The position numbers and the translations under genes are program-made. A stretch of DNA of 64,000 nucleotides. Source: Adiantum capillus-veneris. Taxonomy: Eukaryota > Streptophyta > Polypodiopsida > Polypodiales > Pteridaceae. Each line of letters opens with the position of its first letter. Positions within the stretch are counted from its first letter, which is position 1. The DNA is taken from contig CM043967.1 in the NCBI GenBank assembly GCA_014529385.2, positions 5,347,001 through 5,411,000 on the forward strand. Direction: 5' to 3'. The notes under the pieces were generated by a model, which saw only the letters and a list, made by a program, of their open reading frames with translations, ran no database searches and was not told where the DNA came from. Shown piece by piece: positions 21,185-32,847 of the stretch.

Positions 21185-22126
21185 ATGGCGTTCATGGATT
21201 CAATAGAATATTTGCAGTTTCTGCTCGACGAGCTTCACGACATTCTTTCGCGGCATCCTCAGCAGAATCTTTCGATGCTGCAAAGTTTTCAACAATTTTT
21301 GAACTACATGTTACCTCGTTTGATGCCCCAGGTGGTACGTCCTCCTCCGGCACCAGAAAGTACGAGAGCTTCCAACCGGCAACCTTCTTAGCCGTCTGTT
21401 CTGATCGGGGGAGTCTTTAGGAATATGATGCAGCCATCTGACCTTGATCCAATGCAACCGCCTTTGCCACCGCCATTGCCCCCACCTCCACCACTACCAC
21501 TGCCACTAGGCTACAATTGTTGGAGCCCATATAGATACCCTTATTATCCATACTTGGGATATGCGCCCAACCAACCCAAAGATTTCAAGGATGGCGGCAT
21601 GACAGTCAAATTTTTCACTTTTTCCGGGGTGAAAGATCGGAAGAAAGCATTGCAGTTCCTACATCAATTCGACAACATCTATGCCTTGGGGAACTATACA
21701 GAAGAATCCAAGATTTCTCGAGCAGCGAGATTTCTTAGAGATAATGCTATGCAATGGTGGAGTTCAATTGCGACACAACCGCATGCTCCAAGGACCTGGC
21801 AAGCTTTCTAAACAGTTTTTGCACGCAGTTACATGACTTCTATGTTTGAAGTCCGGATTTTGGTAGAGTGGGGCAACTTGAAAATGCTTGCCACCGAAAC
21901 CATGGACGACTATAACCAGAGGTTTCTCGACGTGTACCTTTCGGTGTCCTTCTGTAAGTTCATTTCCTTGGGGGATTAGTGCGGACGCTACACCATTGTA
22001 CTACCATCACCATTGCAGGAATATTGTTTCTCCAAGCAAGTCTCTACCATGCAAGAGCTTATGGACCATGCTGCGGTCGGCTACAAACTGATGAAGGGAA
22101 AGCCACAGAAGAACCCAGGCCACTAA
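21185..22126 (+). pseudogene. T1 gag with in-frame stops
   Basis: One continuous frame from ATG 21185 (MAFMDSIEYLQFLLDELHDI) to about 22126, interrupted by in-frame stops at 21389 (TAG), 21809 (TAA), about 21977 (TAG) and about 22124 (TAA). It has a Pro-rich segment near 21460-21510. A gypsy-type capsid follows, with VKFFTFSGVKDRKKALQFL, ISRAARFLRDNAMQWWSS and MDDYNQRFLDVY. No zinc knuckle was found. Three of the four stops could be CAA-to-TAA or CAG-to-TAG changes. The frame itself is kept, so the copy was recently coding. Confidence 0.75.
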
Positions 22127-22316
22127 CCACAACTCTCGCAACAAAGAATAACTTCTCGAGAGTCTTGTGGAAGTCAACCACAAAGGCCTCGTTTTGACAC
22201 CTCAACAACGAGACACCTTACTACAAGAAGGCTGATGTTTTGGATGCTTTTAAACAGGACATAACTATTTTGGTTGTCCCCAACGTACTGACAGACCCGC
22301 GGAGCCGACTCCCACG

Positions 22317-22812
22317 TTGACGGTTGACAGAAACCCAGGACCATCTCAAGCCAAATTAGCTAAACCGGCCATTGGATTAGTAAGTGACATCAATGGCATA
22401 CGTCTTGAAAGTACAAATGAATTGTGTCGAGCATATGGCAAAGTCAACGGTTTGAAAGCCCTAATTTTCTTTGACCCAGGAGCTATAGAGAACTTCATCC
22501 ATTTAGAATTCTTGAAGCAGATGGACTTTGATTATGATGCAAAGGGTGGAGAAATTGAAGGTGAGTTAGCCACAGGGCAAACTACAGAAAGTGGTACCAC
22601 TCATTGGTGCTCTTCCAGTGACTATCCAAGGTTATCATGGAAAAGCCGATTTCCACATTATGAAGTTGGGAAATTGTGACGTTCTATTAGGCATGCCTTG
22701 GCATGACAAGAATGATGCGACTCTCCAGGTTCGGAACCGAACCATCACCGTAATGCAGAAGGGCATGCCAGTCGTCCTCAAAGTTCGGTTGTCCGAACAA
22801 AACCCAGAATGA
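22317..22812 (+). pseudogene. T1 aspartic-protease-like region
   Basis: Two overlapping frames (22317-22679 and 22591-22812) show LIFFDPGAIENFIHLEFL and then CDVLLGMPWHDKNDATLQV, the two hallmarks of gypsy retropepsin. The catalytic D-S/T-G is DPG here, as also in gypsy S, so it may be a lineage variant rather than a lesion. One frameshift lies near 22600. Nothing resembling RT follows. Confidence 0.7.
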
Positions 22813-23700
22813 GCTCTCAGTTGTTTTATAGCTAGTTACTTTTGAACTTTGTTTGAGAAAGTATTGTTTGAAACTTTTGAAATTTGTTTGAAATGGATAG
22901 TATCTGTTTTGAACCCGTCTTGGTGCCGATTTGAAATATTTGACTCTGGTTTTAATACTGGTTTCAATGATTGGTGATTTTACTTCCGGGTGGATGGTGA
23001 AAAATGATGTTTTTGTTCATACTCATGGCCTGGACCTGCATTGTTATTTACGGGGGGAGTATTAAGAAGTCCGAGCAGTGGTTACTCTTAGCACCTCCAA
23101 ACGACACAGGCTGTGGTATGGGGGGCGTTTGGTTGTAAGAGGCCTCTATATCTCATGGCCCGGACCTTTTTAGGTTATTTGCCGGAGGAGTGATGAGGGA
23201 GTCGTTGAACAGCTCATGGCCCGGACCTGGATGGTTATTTGCGGGGGGAGTGCTTTATGTTTCTATGTCTTCTAACTCACGGCCCGGACCTGGATGGTTA
23301 TTTGCGGGGGGAGTGCTTTATGTTTCTATGTCTTCTAACATGCATATGTGAGCATTTGTGTTGCATTGTGATGTGCTAACCACTGAATATTACTAATTGG
23401 ATGAGATTGTTGCATGGGTATGTAATTTTAGTACATCAAGACATCCGTGGAGATCAGTGCGGTCTGGGTGTGATGGCTAATTTTACCACGCCGGAATATC
23501 AAGAGTTCTGATCTGGACAAAAGGAGAAGCCAACTCTTTGATCAAAAGATCCGAAAGGAGAAGCTAACTCCTTAACAAAAAGAGCAAATTGATTGTCCCT
23601 TGGAATGTCTCTCGGAATGACCTCAAATGACCCTTGGAATTTTTAAAGCTAACTCGAGTTGTTTTGCAGATATGCTGTAATCGCGGACGATTACTCTCTT
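22813..23700 (+). other. Non-coding 3' interior of T1 with PPT-like tandem repeats
   Basis: No coding signal. Between 23020 and 23340 four to five degenerate units of CATGGCCCGGACC(T)...GGTTATTTGCGGGGGGAGTG are seen. The last two, at 23214-23338, are nearly identical. Each carries a GGGGGGAG purine run resembling a polypurine tract. Confidence 0.7.
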
Positions 23701-23713
23701 CAAGAAGGGGAGA
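23701..23713 (+). promoter_or_regulatory. Polypurine tract of T1
   Basis: CAAGAAGGGGAGA lies immediately before the 3' LTR start TGTCACAAACTGC. Confidence 0.8.
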
Positions 23714-24367
23714 TGTCACAAACTGCTGATGTGTCAAAGCCCTGAAGAGTGGAGCCAACTTGCAGATGCCGGTCGAGGGGTTTTAAACCCTAAGAAGAAC
23801 AAGTAACAAAAGAAAGAAGTCCTACCAACTTATGGGGACCCCTTCCGATGGGGTCCCAAGTGACATAAAGGATTAAAATAAAGCAGGACCTGCACACATG
23901 CGTAGCAGTTGATGACGTGGCAATTTTTAGATTTTCCATTGACAATGCTGATGTGGCAGTTTTTTGCAAAACGCGTTGACAATGCTGACGTGGCAGCTGT
24001 ATGGAATTCCGTGATTTATGTTGGTAGCTTTTTGACATTGCTTTTGGACCATAAGCTTTTGGGTTTGAAGGCTTTTCATGTAAACTGCTTTTGGGGCCTA
24101 GGGCCTTTAAATATGAGGCCATGGGCTCAATTCTCTGGCATGCCTCCCGTAGAAGGTGCAAAGTCTGGAGTACTGGCTTGTACTGTGTTGATGCAATATA
24201 AAGAAATACCGAAAGGGGCGCCAAGGTTTGGGGCCAATACTCTCTGGGGTGGAATTCCGCCACTCTGTGTTGCATATCGTCTCTCTTTCAGCTTAGTTGT
24301 TATTGAAGTGCTAAAAGTCTATTCAGTCTGTTCTTTTCTATTGGCATGTGGTGCGCGTCTTGTGACA
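23714..24367 (+). repeat. 3' LTR of T1
   Basis: Same start and end as the 5' LTR, about 654 bases, followed directly by the target duplication attgt and the resumed hAT sequence AGCCAGTG. Confidence 0.92.
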
Positions 24368-25140
24368 ATTGTAGCCAGTGTATATGCTTCTTCGAGTCAC
24401 AAACATGGAGGGCTCTACATTGGGCTTAGTCTATCATCTCTTCATGGAGATGAAGAGACACATTACAAAGTGCAAGTCTTTGACACAGGACTAGTAAAGT
24501 ACTTGTCTTCTGAAATTGATTATTGATTTCATTGCAAATCTTTTTGTTGTCATTTCAATTTGCGACGTGACCCAATTCAACTTTGTTTCATTGCTGAAAT
24601 TTTCAGCTGAGATGACATCTTGGCCATTGTAGAAAGGTGATGGACCTTTATGAGTCGTCCCATTCATGGGATGGCTACATTGCTTCATCCTTTCTACAAG
24701 ACGCCATAGCTTTTCCATGAGAGGAGTCTCTTGAAGCTCAAGGATGATTACATCAATTTGATGTACGACATTGACAAGCAGTTGGAGATTGATGCAAAGA
24801 TGATGAGCTTCATGAACAATCTAGGACCATCCTTTGCTAGAGCTGTGGTGTTGAGGCCAAAGGCTACCAAGTTTCCTCTTACATGGTGGCAGAACAAGGT
24901 CTTCCAACGCTGACACATCTGGCTTTATGAGTACTTTCAGTGGTAATTGAAAATCTTGAGACTTGTAGTATTTGTACTTACAGTTGGCCTATCTTAGACC
25001 AAGTGTGAAATCTCAACGCTCATTGTTATAGGATTGCTCGGCTGGTGCATGCGAGCGCAACTGGAGCGCTTATTCCTTGATACGTACAAAGATTCGCAAT
25101 TGTCTTAGCGCTTCTCAACTAGGACCGCTCCATGACCTAA
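24368..25140 (+). pseudogene. hAT transposase H1, 3' part with C-terminal dimerisation domain
   Basis: After T1 the hAT sequence resumes, parallel to copy H2 (40406 onward). It shows MMSFMNNLGPSFARAVVLRP near 24800 and WWQNKVFQR near 24890. Near 25030-25130 is CSAGACERNWSAYSLIRTKI, the classic hAT C-terminal dimerisation signature. Sequence at 24915-25025 between the coding pieces may include an intron. Stops and frame changes make this copy non-functional. Confidence 0.8.
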
Positions 25141-25221
25141 CATGAAAGAAGATCCTTTTCAAATGGGGATCCAGACAACAAGACGCCTTTGATAGGTTTA
25201 ACTATCAAGCCATGGAGCTAT

Positions 25222-25579
25222 TTTGATAGTGCCAGACTGAAGGAAACCATTCGAGGTTCACTGCGATGCTTTAGGTGATTGCATTGGTGCAGTGCTTACC
25301 AAGAAGACCATGCAGTGGCTTTTGAAAGTAAACGGCTTAAGGATGTAGAATTGCATGCCTCAATCTACGAGAAAGAACTTATGGCTATGATTCACACCTT
25401 GTCTATTTGGAAGCATTATCTTCTAGCAGTGGATTTTGTGATCAAAACCGATTATCAGAGTTTGCAGTAGCGAAAATTATCTGAAAAGCAGATGAGACGG
25501 GCTAACTTTTTGTCCATGTTTCACTTCCAGATCCTTCATGCGGTTGGGAGTAAGAATGTGCTTGTAGACTCATTGTCTA
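25222..25579 (+). pseudogene. Gypsy H, RNase H fragment (left of the nested element N)
   Basis: Plus-strand Ty3/gypsy RNase H: FEVHCDALGDCIGAVLTKK (two frames), then HASIYEKELMAMIHTLSIWK and HYLLAVDFVIKTDYQSLQ, a stop, and FHFQILHAVGSKNVLVDSLS. The text breaks at target-site sequence gtcta (25575-25579) and continues at 33447. The RT part upstream is missing. Confidence 0.85.
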
Positions 25580-26908
25580 TATAACCGGCATGAACACAGT
25601 AGAGGGCAATACTATTTCAATTACCTCCTAACTTTACACAGAGCACTGAGAAGAAAAAGGAGCACAGAGAAGTCCAGCAACTAGAATGTCACTGCGCACA
25701 CGAAGACCGACACCCTGTAGGCCCGAAAGATTGACGCCTCTTTCGGTATTACAATCAAGAACAGATGAACCGGACACGTAGATCAAAGTCTCACAAAGCT
25801 GTCCAAACCTGGTGAGGGCTGAAATTGCAGGTTTTTGACCCAAATTCGGCAACATAACGACGCCAAATCCCCTGTCGGTCAAAAGTACCTGTCTAGCACG
25901 GATTCCCTCGCAAAAAGCTTTCTAGTGAGTTGTAACAAAGTTTCAGCGTGTTGTAATCCCTTGTTTTGTCATTGCCAGGTGCCCAAAGCATTGTACAAGC
26001 ATGCCATGGCCATCCCGAGGCTCCCTTGGTGTTCTCTTGCAGTTTACGTGCGAAACCCTAAACCTGCAGAAAACATAGCAGGCTATAATTTTCGGTTTTG
26101 GATTGTTTTTAGGGGAGCGAACACGTCTACGCGTGTCACAAGGGCTCCCATACGCAATGGGATAGTCCCCTTGTGATTTGGATGAGTTTCCACGCTAGAA
26201 AACTCTCCAAATTCGCAATCTTTCGTGATGGAACTGTGTGTACTTGTGGGGATTAGCAATTAGCTAATCTGATTCCTGTTTAGAAGGCTCTTTCCTTGGC
26301 AAACGCACATAAAACCCCCATAATTGCACAGTCAACTGAGAAGCCCAACTAGGGGGGCATTACTATATGTGCAAAGGGGGGAGAGAGATGCACGAGAGCA
26401 AATCATTGCGCTACATGAGGTAAAGGAGAAGGCAAGATTTCCATTAAAGCTGTGAACGTGCACCCACTACTCACACACACACACACACATTGTAGGTCAC
26501 TGAAGCTCAAAAATCAACCTCCACCCTCATTTGGGTGTCCCCTCTTGCTGAGGTGTGCCGGTTGCTCTTTAATTGCCAAGTGTCCAGTTTGCCCCTTTGG
26601 TTTAATTCCCTAGTTCCCACGAACTTATAAAGTTGTAAGTGACTTGCCGAGTGGTCCAAATTCCTTTATGGTGCACACTGGCTTCCATGCTCATTAGAAT
26701 TCAGTGCTAATTGGCCCGTCCAGTCCCACATTGATCGACCTAGATTCCCGATGTGAGAAACCCGTTCGGCCATAGCCGTTTCACATTGGCCATGCAATGT
26801 CCACTTGCACCTTTTCAAGGGTTCCAGGGAAAACAAGTAAAAATAAAATAAATAAAAATATGTTGTACATATTTAAAGACAACACGAAAAATACACCTCT
26901 TGGTGACA
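25580..26908 (-). repeat. 3' LTR of gypsy N
   Basis: Minus-strand start TGTCACCAAGAGGTG (right edge) and end GGTTATA (left edge). It carries about 290 bases (25878-26160) absent from the 5' LTR, and only one copy of the CA-repeat block that is duplicated there. These differences suggest an old insertion. Confidence 0.82.
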
Positions 26909-26921
26909 CACCCCACCCTTG
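26909..26921 (-). promoter_or_regulatory. Polypurine tract of gypsy N
   Basis: The minus strand reads CAAGGGTGGGGTG directly before the LTR start TGTCACC. Confidence 0.75.
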
Positions 26922-27333
26922 AAATACTGCGAGCGATCTTGCTTACATGCCGATAATACATGCTGATATCTCCTGATATCACATATATTTTATGATGGGA
27001 ATCAAGGATATACATGATTCCGGAAATGTAGAGTCGGACGATTAGACAATCCCACAAACTTGGCTACCACACATATATCAAGCATAGAAGTCTTCTGGTG
27101 TACTCTCAATCACAAACTTCTCTAGCCAATTTTTGTATGGAAAGAGTAGATACAATTGCTTAACTACTACTTTGAGCATCATGAACCATGCTTTTACCTT
27201 GCTATAGGGCTACATCAAGTCGGTGTGGGTTCCATCTGAAATGCTCCAAGATATAGTTGCAATAGCTGAGGTGAATCAACCAATTCAGACTCTTCCATTC
27301 ATTTAGCATCCAAAGATGGATAGTTCATGAACT

Positions 27334-28507
27334 TCACCAAATAGCGTCTTGCAACCTTTTCTTTAACCTTCTTTCATTATGTGCCAATATCTGTTTAGGA
27401 ACAAGAATCTCATCCAATTCTTCCACTTCGGGCTGTTCCTCATCAAGCATATTCTTTGGCACATCACCAACAAAGGGCCTTAAAAGGCTGAGATGAAAAG
27501 CATTATGTATTTTTGAGCCTTCTGGTAGCTTCACATGAAAGCTACATCGCTAATCTTTTCTGAAATGTGAAAAGGACCATAATATCGCTTATCAAGCTTT
27601 GGAAATAAACGTTGCTTGCCTTTCCTTTTCCTTAACCTGGCCTTTTCAAAGCGCAAAAGTACCCAATCACCAGGTGAAAATACAAGTTCATGATGGTGAC
27701 GATCAACGACTTTCTTTTGCTTAGCTCGAGTCTTCTCAAGAGCAATCTTTATCTTCTTGTGTGTTTCATCCATATCTTGCACATATTTGTCTGCCTCAAA
27801 TATCTTGTCCTTAGTTTTCAAAATGGTGGGACTTTCTTCCCTCCTTCCACTATCTCAAATGGTGCCTTGCATGTTGACGTATGCACAGTGTTATTGTAAG
27901 CATATTCAACTAATGGGAGATGGTGTTCCCAAGTTTCCTTGTGCTCTAACACATAACATTTGAGCAGATCTAGGACAGTATAATTTGCCTCTCCTGACTG
28001 TCCATCAGTTTGTGGATGAAACGAAGATGAGAACTTTAGTGTAGTGCCCATGTTCTCAAACAATGCCTTCTAGAAAAGACTCGTCATGCGTGGATCCCTG
28101 TCACTGACAATTGACTGAGACATCCCGTGTTACTTAAATATATTGCTCATGAATATCTTGACCATGTGTTGTGGCTTTATCTTCTTCCTAACAAGAATGA
28201 AATGGGCATGCTTAGTGAACCTACAAATGATAGTCCAAATCCCATCATTGCCTGTTTGCACTCTTGGAAGATCAAAGATAAAGTCCATCGCTATGCTTTC
28301 CCACGGCCTATCGGGGATCGGCAATGGCTGCAACAATCTCAGCTGCTTTTGCCTGTCAAATTTGACTTTTTGACATACTAGGCATGATCTTACAAAAGTG
28401 TCAACATCTTGATGCAAAGCTGGCCAATAGAAGAATGCCTCAACCCCTTTCATTGTCGCATCAATTTCACGATGCCCAACATATGGTGGAGCATGACTTT
28501 CCATCAA
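27334..28507 (-). pseudogene. Gypsy N integrase and C-terminal tail
   Basis: Minus-strand frames 28130-28507, 27818-28063, 27531-27821 and 27334-27534. The zinc-binding region shows YVGHREIDATMKGVEAFFYW and CLVCQKVKFD. The catalytic core shows SIAMDFIFDLPRVQTGND, then the DRDPR motif near 28095, and SSFHPQTDGQSGEANYTVLD containing the third acidic residue. The tail has FSPGDWVLLRF and IHNAFHLSLLRPFVGD. These enzymes insert element DNA in the nucleus. Three frame breaks disable the copy. Confidence 0.85.
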
Positions 28508-28661
28508 AACCTTGGCCGTAACTATTTAGTAACGCATAACTTTCTGTGCATCATGAGAAAGTCATTCTTAAGCATATAATGTTCATGATGTTGCCCATCA
28601 ACAAGCTAATCATACTTCCTTGCAAAATTTGAATCTTTAGCATATTGTGTCTTCATTTTGT

Positions 28662-29502
28662 CTAGTTCACAATGGTACGGAATCGGCTATTCTGCATTAG
28701 AACTGCACCAAGGCTGTGGCCACATGCATCACATCGAACCACAAAAGGTTTCGAAAGATCTGGCAAAATGAGTACCGATTCTGAAGTCAACTTTTCTTTC
28801 AGGTGTTTGAAGGCTAAAATTTCCTTGGTTGTCCACTTGAGAGTAACTCCTTTCCCTTGCAGTGCATGGAGTGGGGAAGCAATCTTAGCAAAATTTCGGA
28901 TGAACCTCCTGTAGTAGGAACATAATCCTAAAAAGCTTTGGATGTCATGTACGGTCTTCAAGTCTGGCCATGACCTGATTTCTTCCACTCTGGCGGGATC
29001 CATGTGTAGCCCATCCTTTGAAACAATGTGCCCAAGAAAGTGAATCTCGTCCAAAAAGAATTCACTCTTTTTCGCATTAATGAGTAGCGTGTTCCTGTGT
29101 AGCTCATTGAAAACTGCGGTCAAGTGATCCCTATGCTCCTCTTTAGACTTTGAGTAGACAATCATGTCATCAAAGAAGGCACCAACGAAGTTTCTATGTG
29201 GTCTAAATATTTTGTCCATCATTGTGTTGAAGGTGGCAGGAGCATTTGTGAGACCGAATGACATGACAAGAAACTCATAAGAGACCAAATGTTGTTTTGA
29301 ACGCAGTCTTATGGACGTCTTCTGGCCTAATGCGTATCTGTTTGTACCCACTCTTTAGGCCTATCCTGGTAAACAGTGACGCTCCCTCAAGCCGATCAAA
29401 GATGTCATCTATCCTCGGTATGGGGAACCTGTTTTTGATGGTATTCTTATTTAGGGTGCGATAGTCAATGCGCATGTGCCATGAACTATCCTTCTTCTGC
29501 AC
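28662..29502 (-). pseudogene. Gypsy N reverse transcriptase and start of RNase H
   Basis: Minus strand. [20 protein letters not shown] and [20 protein letters not shown] at about 29480-29320, then after a frameshift LVMSFGLTNAPATFNTMMDK and the active site FFDDMIVYSKSKEEH near 29160. FLGHIVSKDG and FVVRCDACGHSLGAVLMQN (RNase H start) follow, and the frame ends near 28662. The order is typical of Ty3/gypsy. Confidence 0.87.
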
Positions 29503-29593
29503 TAGGAGTAGAGGCGAACAAATGAACTGGGCTGAATCAGCCCCTTCTCTAAAAGCTGGCGTCTATTTGGTGGACTAGAACCTTGCACAAGAT

Positions 29594-29973
29594 CTATGGT
29601 ATGATCCTCAGGTCTCTCAGGAGGTCTGGAAAACAATCACTGAAACCACTTAGAAAAGTTGACCTTTCTTTATCTAAGGTAGACAAATTAGATATAACTT
29701 CAGGTACTTCTTTTGCAAAGATCAAGTACGTACAAAGATGATTCTTTATTACAGATGAAATAGCAAAAGTGGAAACAATTGGAACACTCTCTCCACATAA
29801 CTCTGAATGTGCAAACGAAGCTTCCCCAAAATGGGAGTAGCATGCTCTGAATGACCTGGGCATGCCAAACCTGCTTCACCTGTCATACCCGTTTCCTCTG
29901 CATGAATGTCAAAGTTTGATACCAATTCTGGTGATATGATATTTGCACGGGCTCTTGGATCAAAGAAAACCAA
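29594..29973 (-). pseudogene. Gypsy N protease region
   Basis: Two overlapping minus-strand frames. The N part reads MVFFDPRARANIISPELVSN, with DPR in place of D-S/T-G. Homology to gypsy S (LIFFDPGAKANFISPEL) supports the assignment. Downstream ELCGESVPIVSTFAISSVIK matches the S segment after its protease. The cleft-closing part seen in S (CDTLLGIPW) is missing here, so this copy probably has a deletion. Confidence 0.65.
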
Positions 29974-29997
29974 TACGGTCTGGTCTCTATCTTTGCC

Positions 29998-31690
29998 TCA
30001 AGCTCTGCACAATTCTGTGGCATCTATGTTTGGCTGGTCACCAACCAAATCTGGGACAAGTCTTGCACTGGGCTTTGGCTTCTTTTCTTTATGCTTTGAC
30101 TTGTCATCCTTATCCTGTGACTTCTTCTGTGGAAATTCATCCGCTAAATGTCCCTCCTTTTCACAAATGTAGCATTTCTTGGCCTCTCTTAGAGCTAAAA
30201 TGCCTTTTCTGTTCTTGTCCTCGCCCAAAAGAAGATTTAGATCGCTTCTTGGACGTGTCAGTTTCATCAGTGGAGGGTTTCTTTGTGGGAGGCACAGAAG
30301 GCTTTGCTGCAGCATTGCCCTTGGCTGAAAACTGTTTACCCTCGGACCCTCTCTTGTTGCTATTGAATCCATCGGAATCTCCTTTCAACAGATTGCTTGC
30401 ACTCTTGCACTCTCAATCAACTGCGCCATATTCATGACAATAGTCTTGGTGCAGTAGTCTCTGATTTTCTTGGGCAATCCGCAACAGTACTTCTCAATCT
30501 GTTTTGTCAATGGCACAAACTTATAGGAGGTTACTGACAACAGTGCGGCCCAGGATTGTTTATTGTACTCTTCCAGATTCGTACACTGTTTAGCATTCAA
30601 CTCGTTCCATTCTATCATCACATCCACTTCAAAAGTGCTTGTAAGCCATGTAGGTGCAAAAAGCTGTTTGAACTGGACCCACTTGTAGGGGCTTGACCCT
30701 GATTCAATGATGCGGTCCACCATTGAAGCGCATTCCCGTTCAAGAAAGTGGGCAGCCTTGTGTATCTTCCAAGACTCGGTGCAGTTTCCTCCAGCATAAG
30801 CTGCATCAAACTGCTGTACGAAGTTCAAGGCCTTTAGTTGATTCTCAGTTCCTCTGAAAGTTTCAAACTTCACTCCCTACCTACCTTCCTTGTAATCCTT
30901 AGGCTGACTCAAAGGAGTCCAATTGTCATAAACAGGTGCTCGTAAAAGTGGTGCTTTAGGATTGACCATTCCAACACTCGCATCACATGTTTTATCTATC
31001 ATACTTGCATTTCGGGCATATGGCTGCTAAAAACCAGCCATACCAAATTGTGTTCGAGGCATTCGAAATTGACCATAGGCACCCTAAAAACCTGGTTGAA
31101 CACCTATGTTCCCATACATAGGGTTACCCATGCCTGTTTGCATCGTCCCAAACACATTCCCTGGCATATAACCTGTGGAAGGTCCAACTGTAGCTTGAAA
31201 CACCGAACCACCTCCAAAATAACCAGGCTATGAAGTAGTTAACGAAAGGGTCTGACGCATAGCTTGCTCATTACTCCGTTGACCATTCACAAACGGTTCT
31301 TGTTTAGGTAAAGCAAATTGCTTGGGATCAATGGACATCGTTGGTTGCTCAACTACATGGGCTTTCCCTCAAACATCACGAGGCCTCTGTGCATTGGAAA
31401 TCTCCTTTTCCTGCAACGGCTCAGTCATGCCTTGTGTCAGAGCTTGAAAACCCTGTGTCGGAGCCTGTAAGAACTCATGTATCCTTGGGTTGTTAGCCAA
31501 TTGCTGAAACATTTTCATGCAGCTACACAGGTGAGCTTTGAACAACTTGTCCTCTTCTTGAAGAGTTGAAGGAACTTTCTCTGTGCCATGTGAGGAAGAT
31601 CCCTCTCTTCTTTGCCATAACGACAAGCTTTGTGTTGCTTTCATTCACAACAATCCATGCTGCACTTTTGAAGAAAAAGTGACTATCCCG
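29998..31690 (-). pseudogene. Gypsy N gag
   Basis: Minus strand. The N-terminal piece at 31369-31644 includes HLCSCMKMFQQLANNPRIHE. The capsid at 30385-30873 includes MKFETFRGTENQLKALNFVQ, ECASMVDRIIESG and YCCGLPKKIRDYC. A basic Ser/Lys-rich part leads to the knuckle CYICEKEGHLADEFPQ near 30180, where the last Cys is Phe. Multiple frame breaks are present. The region 30874-31368 contains Gly/Pro/Met-rich spacer with stops. Confidence 0.75.
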
Positions 31691-31702
31691 TCGATGAAAC
31701 CA

Positions 31703-32120
31703 TATAATCGGTTTGTACACTGTAGAGGGGGGTACTATTTCAATTAGTTGTTAACCTTACACAGAGCACTGAGAAGAAAAGAGAGCACAGAGGCGTCCAA
31801 CGACTAGAATGTCACTGCGCACACGAAGACCGACACCTTGTAGGCCCCAAAGACTGCCCTTTTGGTATTTCTTTATTCAATCAAGAACAAACGATTCGGA
31901 CACGTAGATCAATCCATGCAGCTACGCAGTTGAGCTCTGAACAACGTGTCCTCTTCTTGAAGAGTTGAAGGAACTTTCTCTGTGCCATGTGAGGAAGATC
32001 CCTCTTCAGGCACTTGGATCTCTCTTCTCTGCCATAACGACAAGCTCTGTGTTGCTTTCACCCACAACAATCCACGCTGCACTTTTTGAAAAAAAAGTGA
32101 CTATTCCGTCGATGGAACCA
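31703..32120 (-). repeat. Tandem duplication of LTR end, leader and gag start in gypsy N
   Basis: Positions 31703-31914 repeat the LTR terminus (also at 32121 onward). Positions 31915-32120 repeat the leader and gag start (also at about 31516-31702). The 5' end therefore reads full LTR, leader, partial LTR, leader. Two primer sites result, TGGTTCCATCGACGG (at 32106-32120) and TGGTTTCATCGACGG (at 31688-31702). Confidence 0.8.
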
Positions 32121-32758
32121 TATAACCAGCCTGGACAGAGTAGAGGGCAATACTATTTCAATTACCTGTTAACTTTACACAAAGCACTGAGAAGAAAAGA
32201 GGGCACAGAGGCGTCCAACGACTAGAATGTCACTGCGCACAAGAAGACCAACATCCTGAAGGCCCCAAAGACTGGCGCCCCTTTTGGTATTTCTTTATTC
32301 AATTAAGAACAAACGATCCCGACACGTAGATCAAAGTCTCACAAAGCTGTCCAAACTTGGCGAGGGCTTAAATTGCAGGTTTTTGACCCAATTTTGGTAG
32401 CATAACGACGCCAAATCCTCTGTAGGTAGGCTCCCGCACGCAATGGGATAGTCCCCTTGTGATTTAAACGAGTTTTCAGGCGAGAAAACTTTCCAAATTC
32501 TCAATCTTTCACGATGGAACTGTGCGTACCTGTGGGAAATTAGCAATTAGCTAATCCGATTCCTGTTCACAAGGCTCTTGCCTTAGCAAACGTGCATAAA
32601 ACCCCCAGAACTGCACATAGTCAATTGAGAAGCTCAACTAGTGGGACATTACCATTTATGCAAAGGGGAGAGAGACATGCACGAGAGCAAATCATCGCGC
32701 TACATGAGGCAAAGGAGAAGGCAAGCTTTCCATTAAAGCTGTGAACGTGCACCCATTA

Positions 32759-32847
<89 letters not shown>

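Larger units (their letters stand above)
20305..24367 (+). mobile_element. LTR element T1: gag/protease only, with target duplication (TR-GAG-like)
   Basis: A structurally complete 4.06 kb element with two LTRs of about 650 bases, primer site, polypurine tract and perfect 5-base target duplication attgt (20300-20304 and 24368-24372). It is inserted in hAT H1. Inside are a gag region and a retropepsin-like region only. No reverse transcriptase, RNase H or integrase motif is seen in 22813-23700. This matches non-autonomous TR-GAG elements, which rely on enzymes of related autonomous elements. The protease resembles those of gypsy S and N here, so a relative of those is a plausible partner. Confidence 0.88.

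Noticed and set aside
23030-23340. Possible CRISPR-like array (regularly spaced repeats)
   Set aside because: Units are degenerate and directly tandem without unique spacers, in a plant LTR element. They are simple tandem repeats.
26905-27060. Possible small membrane protein on the minus strand (Ile/Tyr-rich)
   Set aside because: It covers the polypurine tract and LTR edge of gypsy N, so it is a chance frame.
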